A stretch of DNA of 64,000 nucleotides, taken from positions 62,001 to 126,000 of the forward strand of contig NZ_RHNW01000005.1 in assembly GCF_003946045.1 (NCBI RefSeq). The letters are read 5' to 3'. Of this stretch, positions 61,898 through 64,000 are shown in pieces (position 1 is the first letter of the stretch; each line of letters starts with the position of its first letter). The stretch is from Levilactobacillus mulengensis. GTDB lineage: Bacteria; Bacillota; Bacilli; Lactobacillales; Lactobacillaceae. The translations under genes and the position numbers were made by a program. The notes under the pieces are model-generated. The model ran no database searches, was not told the DNA's origin, and worked only from the letters and a program-made list of their open reading frames with translations.

Positions 61898-62725
61898 TTG
61901 AATTTGCGAACGGATACAGCAGTAGCAGATGACCTGCGCATCAGCATTTTATCTAGTGGTAGCACGGGTAATGTGGCCTACGTGGAGAGCCCCAACGAAC
62001 GCATCATGATTGATGCCGGGTTGAGTGGCAAGAAGATTGAAAAGTTGATGGGCGATATCAACCGGAACATGAACGACGTGAACGCGTTGTTGGTCACCCA
62101 TGAACACTCGGATCACCGGCAGGCTGTGGGCATTTTGGCGCGGCGGTACGAGCAGCTGAACGTGTACGCCAACAAGGGCACTTGGGACGCTATGGATAGC
62201 AAAATTGGCAAGGTCGAATTGGCCCAAAAGCATTTGTTTGCGCCGGATACGGTCCAGACGTTCGGGGACATTGACGTGGAGAGTTTCTCCGTGTCCCACG
62301 ATGCCGCCGAACCCCAATTCTACGCGATTCACTACCACGGGAAGACGTTTGTCATTTTGACGGATACCGGCTACGTTTCCGAGCACGTGGAAGGTGTGAT
62401 CAAGGACGCCGACGCCTACCTGCTGGAGTGCAACCATGACGTGGAAATGCTGCGGATGGGCGAGTACTCGTGGCCACTGAAGCAGCGGATCCTGGGCGAC
62501 AAGGGGCACTTGTCAAACGAAGAGGGCGCTGACGCGTTGATGGACGTGCTGGGCAACCGGACCAAGAAAATCTACCTCGGCCACCGGAGCCTGCACAATA
62601 ACATGCAGTCACTGTGTCACCTGACCGTGGCCTCCATGATGGAAAACCGCGATTTCGGCGTCGGCCATGACTTCCAGCTGATCGATACCAATCCAGAAGA
62701 AGCTACGCCACTGGTTGCGTTGTAG
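61898..62725 (+). CDS. walJ: WalJ (YycJ) metallo-beta-lactamase-fold hydrolase
   Basis: 275 aa, TTG start behind AAGGAGAGG. MBL fold: RISILSSGSTGNVAYVESPN at the start, metal ligands in LLVTHEHSDHRQAVG (HxHxDH), FSVSHDAAEP, ILTDTGYVSEHVEG, and LECNHDVEML; ends with a GHRSLHNNMQS-type loop. A 5-prime exonuclease linked to mismatch repair and wall metabolism in relatives. Usually the fifth gene of the wal operon; here separated by two repeats. Confidence 0.92.
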   Translation: MNLRTDTAVADDLRISILSSGSTGNVAYVESPNERIMIDAGLSGKKIEKLMGDINRNMNDVNALLVTHEHSDHRQAVGILARRYEQLNVYANKGTWDAMDSKIGKVELAQKHLFAPDTVQTFGDIDVESFSVSHDAAEPQFYAIHYHGKTFVILTDTGYVSEHVEGVIKDADAYLLECNHDVEMLRMGEYSWPLKQRILGDKGHLSNEEGADALMDVLGNRTKKIYLGHRSLHNNMQSLCHLTVASMMENRDFGVGHDFQLIDTNPEEATPLVAL

Positions 62726-62914
62726 GCGAAATTGGTGAGTGGCAGATTGTTGGTTGGGATTAACTGAATCGAGTAAGAATAACCAGACAGATTAACAGCA
62801 AGGCTACGCAATGTCACAACCTGCGTAAAGTCGAGCAGGCCCAACCAGTAAGTCACAAAACAAAACCAACAACCAAACAAGTAACCACCTAATTTACCAA
62901 ACAACGACGAACCA

Positions 62915-63131
62915 GGGCTAAGCCAGTGTTAGCCGATAGGGCGGGCAAAATGGACTCAGCCGTGGGAATGCTCTTAGTGGCAGGTCTTGCCGCTTAGAGC
63001 ATTGGTATCTTTGAGACTCGGGTTGTGAGGCTCAAAGTAAGCTGGAAGACCGCACTTTGGCTTCCGGCGTCTGCCCACAGCGTCACGGTCCATTTTGACC
63101 GCCCGGCAAGGCGACCCAACACGTCTTACCC
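62915..63131 (+). repeat. Structured intergenic repeat, subfamily B (copy E9)
   Basis: Left end GGGCTAAGCCAGTGTTAGCC then GATAGGGCGGGCAAAATGGA; right end TCCATTTTGACCGCCCGGC. H1 ATGCTC..AGTGGCA / TGCCGCT..GAGCAT, H2 CTTTGAG / CTCAAAG, H3 GGAAG / CTTCC. The terminal stem has changed (GTCAAAATGG versus GGTGAAAATG) but still pairs with small defects. Lies between walJ and htrA. Confidence 0.78.
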
Positions 63132-63292
63132 CAGGTTCTTCGTAAGATTTGGTAAACTTTAGGACTTCAGCACCGAATCGTCGAAAAAAATTCATACTCA
63201 CTCGTTAAGATGAATATAATTAAAAAACGACGGCCGGAGCGGCAACGCCCCTGGCCGATAAATGAGGAGGGTTCGCGCGTTAGCGCAATGTG

Positions 63293-64000
63293 ATGGATAA
63301 CAATAACAACAATAATCAATTTGAAAATAATGATCAAAACCAAGCAACTCCAACGCCCACTCCGGAGCCACGAAAGCGGCAACGGGGCGGCCTGACCTTG
63401 ACCAAGGTGGCCGTGACGGCACTGGTCGCCGGGCTGTTAGGTGGGGGTGCCGCTTACGGCGGAATCACCTACCTGAATAATAGTGGTATCAATGATACAG
63501 CGGTGCCCGCCGGCAGTAATAAGAGCGGCAACGCATCGACGTCTAACGTGACGGTCAACGTGTCTAGCCAGTCCACCAAGGCCTTTAACCAGGTCAAGGG
63601 GGCCATGGTCTCCGTGATTAATTTACAAAAGCAAAACAGTAGTAGCAGTACGCTGGGGCAACTGTTTGGCGCCGAATCTTCTGGCTCGAATTCCAAGTCG
63701 AAATCCGAACTGGAGGAAGCGTCCGAAGGGTCCGGGGTCGTTTACAAGAAGGACGGCAATACCGCCTACATCGTGACGAACAATCACGTGGTGTCCGGGT
63801 CGTCCGCTCTGCGCGTGGTGACCAGCTCGGGTAAGCAGCTGCAAGCGAAATTAGTCGGGAAGGATTCCGTCACCGACTTGGCTGTCTTGAAGGTCAACGG
63901 GTCTGATTTGAAGACCGTTGCGTCGTTCGGGAATTCCGATAAGGTCAAGGTCGGTGAAACCGCCTTGGCTATCGGGTCACCACTGGGTAGCCAGTATGCG
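63293..64000 (+). CDS. htrA: HtrA/DegP serine protease, 5-prime part (runs off the window)
   Basis: First 236 codons. Starts MDNNNNNNQFENNDQNQATP, a cytoplasmic Asn/Pro-rich head, then a membrane anchor (VAVTALVAGLLGGGAAYGGI), a Ser/Asn-rich linker, and the trypsin-like domain with catalytic His in YIVTNNHVVSG and Asp in VTDLAVLKV; the GNSGG serine and PDZ lie beyond the window. Surface quality-control protease, typically downstream of walJ. An in-frame GTG is directly before the ATG; the AGGAGG at 63264-63269 is about 20 bases upstream with a small hairpin between. Confidence 0.92.
   Translation, partial: MDNNNNNNQFENNDQNQATPTPTPEPRKRQRGGLTLTKVAVTALVAGLLGGGAAYGGITYLNNSGINDTAVPAGSNKSGNASTSNVTVNVSSQSTKAFNQVKGAMVSVINLQKQNSSSSTLGQLFGAESSGSNSKSKSELEEASEGSGVVYKKDGNTAYIVTNNHVVSGSSALRVVTSSGKQLQAKLVGKDSVTDLAVLKVNGSDLKTVASFGNSDKVKVGETALAIGSPLGSQYA

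Noticed and set aside
1-64000. Insertion sequences, prophage or rRNA genes
   Set aside because: No transposase, integrase, phage structural gene or rRNA sequence was recognised; the only mobile-like feature is the structured repeat family.

Overview
The window is the replication-origin region of a low-GC-phylum Gram-positive bacterium, most likely a heterofermentative lactobacillus. Evidence: the leftward order mnmE/mnmG - jag - yidC - rnpA - rpmH, then oriC, then rightward dnaA - dnaN - yaaA - recF - gyrB - gyrA - rpsF - ssb - rpsR - gdpP - rplI - dnaB and walRKHIJ-htrA; AGGAGG-type ribosome sites; many TTG/GTG starts; T-box leaders; DUF5776-type surface protein. Base composition looks high for a lactobacillus (near or above half G+C), which fits the Levilactobacillus group, but the genus is an inference.

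Layout: 1-9.4 kb is a mixed accessory/housekeeping arm (start of signal peptidase I, Bcr/CflA efflux, a condensation-fold acyltransferase-like protein, thioesterase, GNAT acetyltransferase, NAD(P)-binding protein, BrnQ, HAD nucleotidase, small membrane proteins). 9.7-16.1 kb is the leftward mnmE, mnmG and rpmH-rnpA-yidC-jag group. 16.15-18.3 kb is a bipartite oriC flanking dnaA, with six DnaA boxes upstream and four downstream followed by a DnaA-trio-like tract and an AT-rich unwinding region. 18.3-28.6 kb is the rightward replication/gyrase/rpsF-ssb-rpsR block. Between rpsR and gdpP, which are close together in many lactobacilli, lies about 12.7 kb of accessory DNA: secreted protein, two divergent copies of a T-box/oppA/amidohydrolase cassette, MerR-TipAS and HicB-like regulators, and a large secreted protein. 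41.5-46.4 kb returns to gdpP-rplI-dnaB. 47-55 kb is accessory again (flavin reductase, MFS, third T-box/oppA, matrixin-like protease, YczE-type membrane protein, tRNA-Lys). 56.2-64 kb is the essential WalRK cell-wall operon and the start of htrA.

Two things stand out beyond gene content. First, at least nine intergenic copies (plus collapsed remnants) of a 160-300 bp structured repeat are scattered in both orientations. They share terminal inverted repeats and three internal hairpins whose sequences change in a compensatory way between copies, so pairing rather than sequence is conserved. Two subfamilies (A and B) share the architecture; copies interrupt the yidC-jag and walI-walJ-htrA intervals. 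I do not recognise this family. Second, there are six parS-like ParB-binding palindromes (three matching the consensus exactly), two of them overlapping the start codons of the oppA copies.

How genes work together: DnaA/DnaN/RecF/Gyr/SSB/DnaB form the replication machinery next to the origin and ParB sites; MnmE-MnmG modify tRNA wobble uridines; YidC/RnpA/RpmH/Jag link translation, tRNA processing and membrane insertion; WalRKHI-J-HtrA monitors the cell wall; three OppA lipoproteins under T-box control sense aminoacyl-tRNA starvation and import peptides. No rRNA, CRISPR array, IS transposase or prophage gene was seen.
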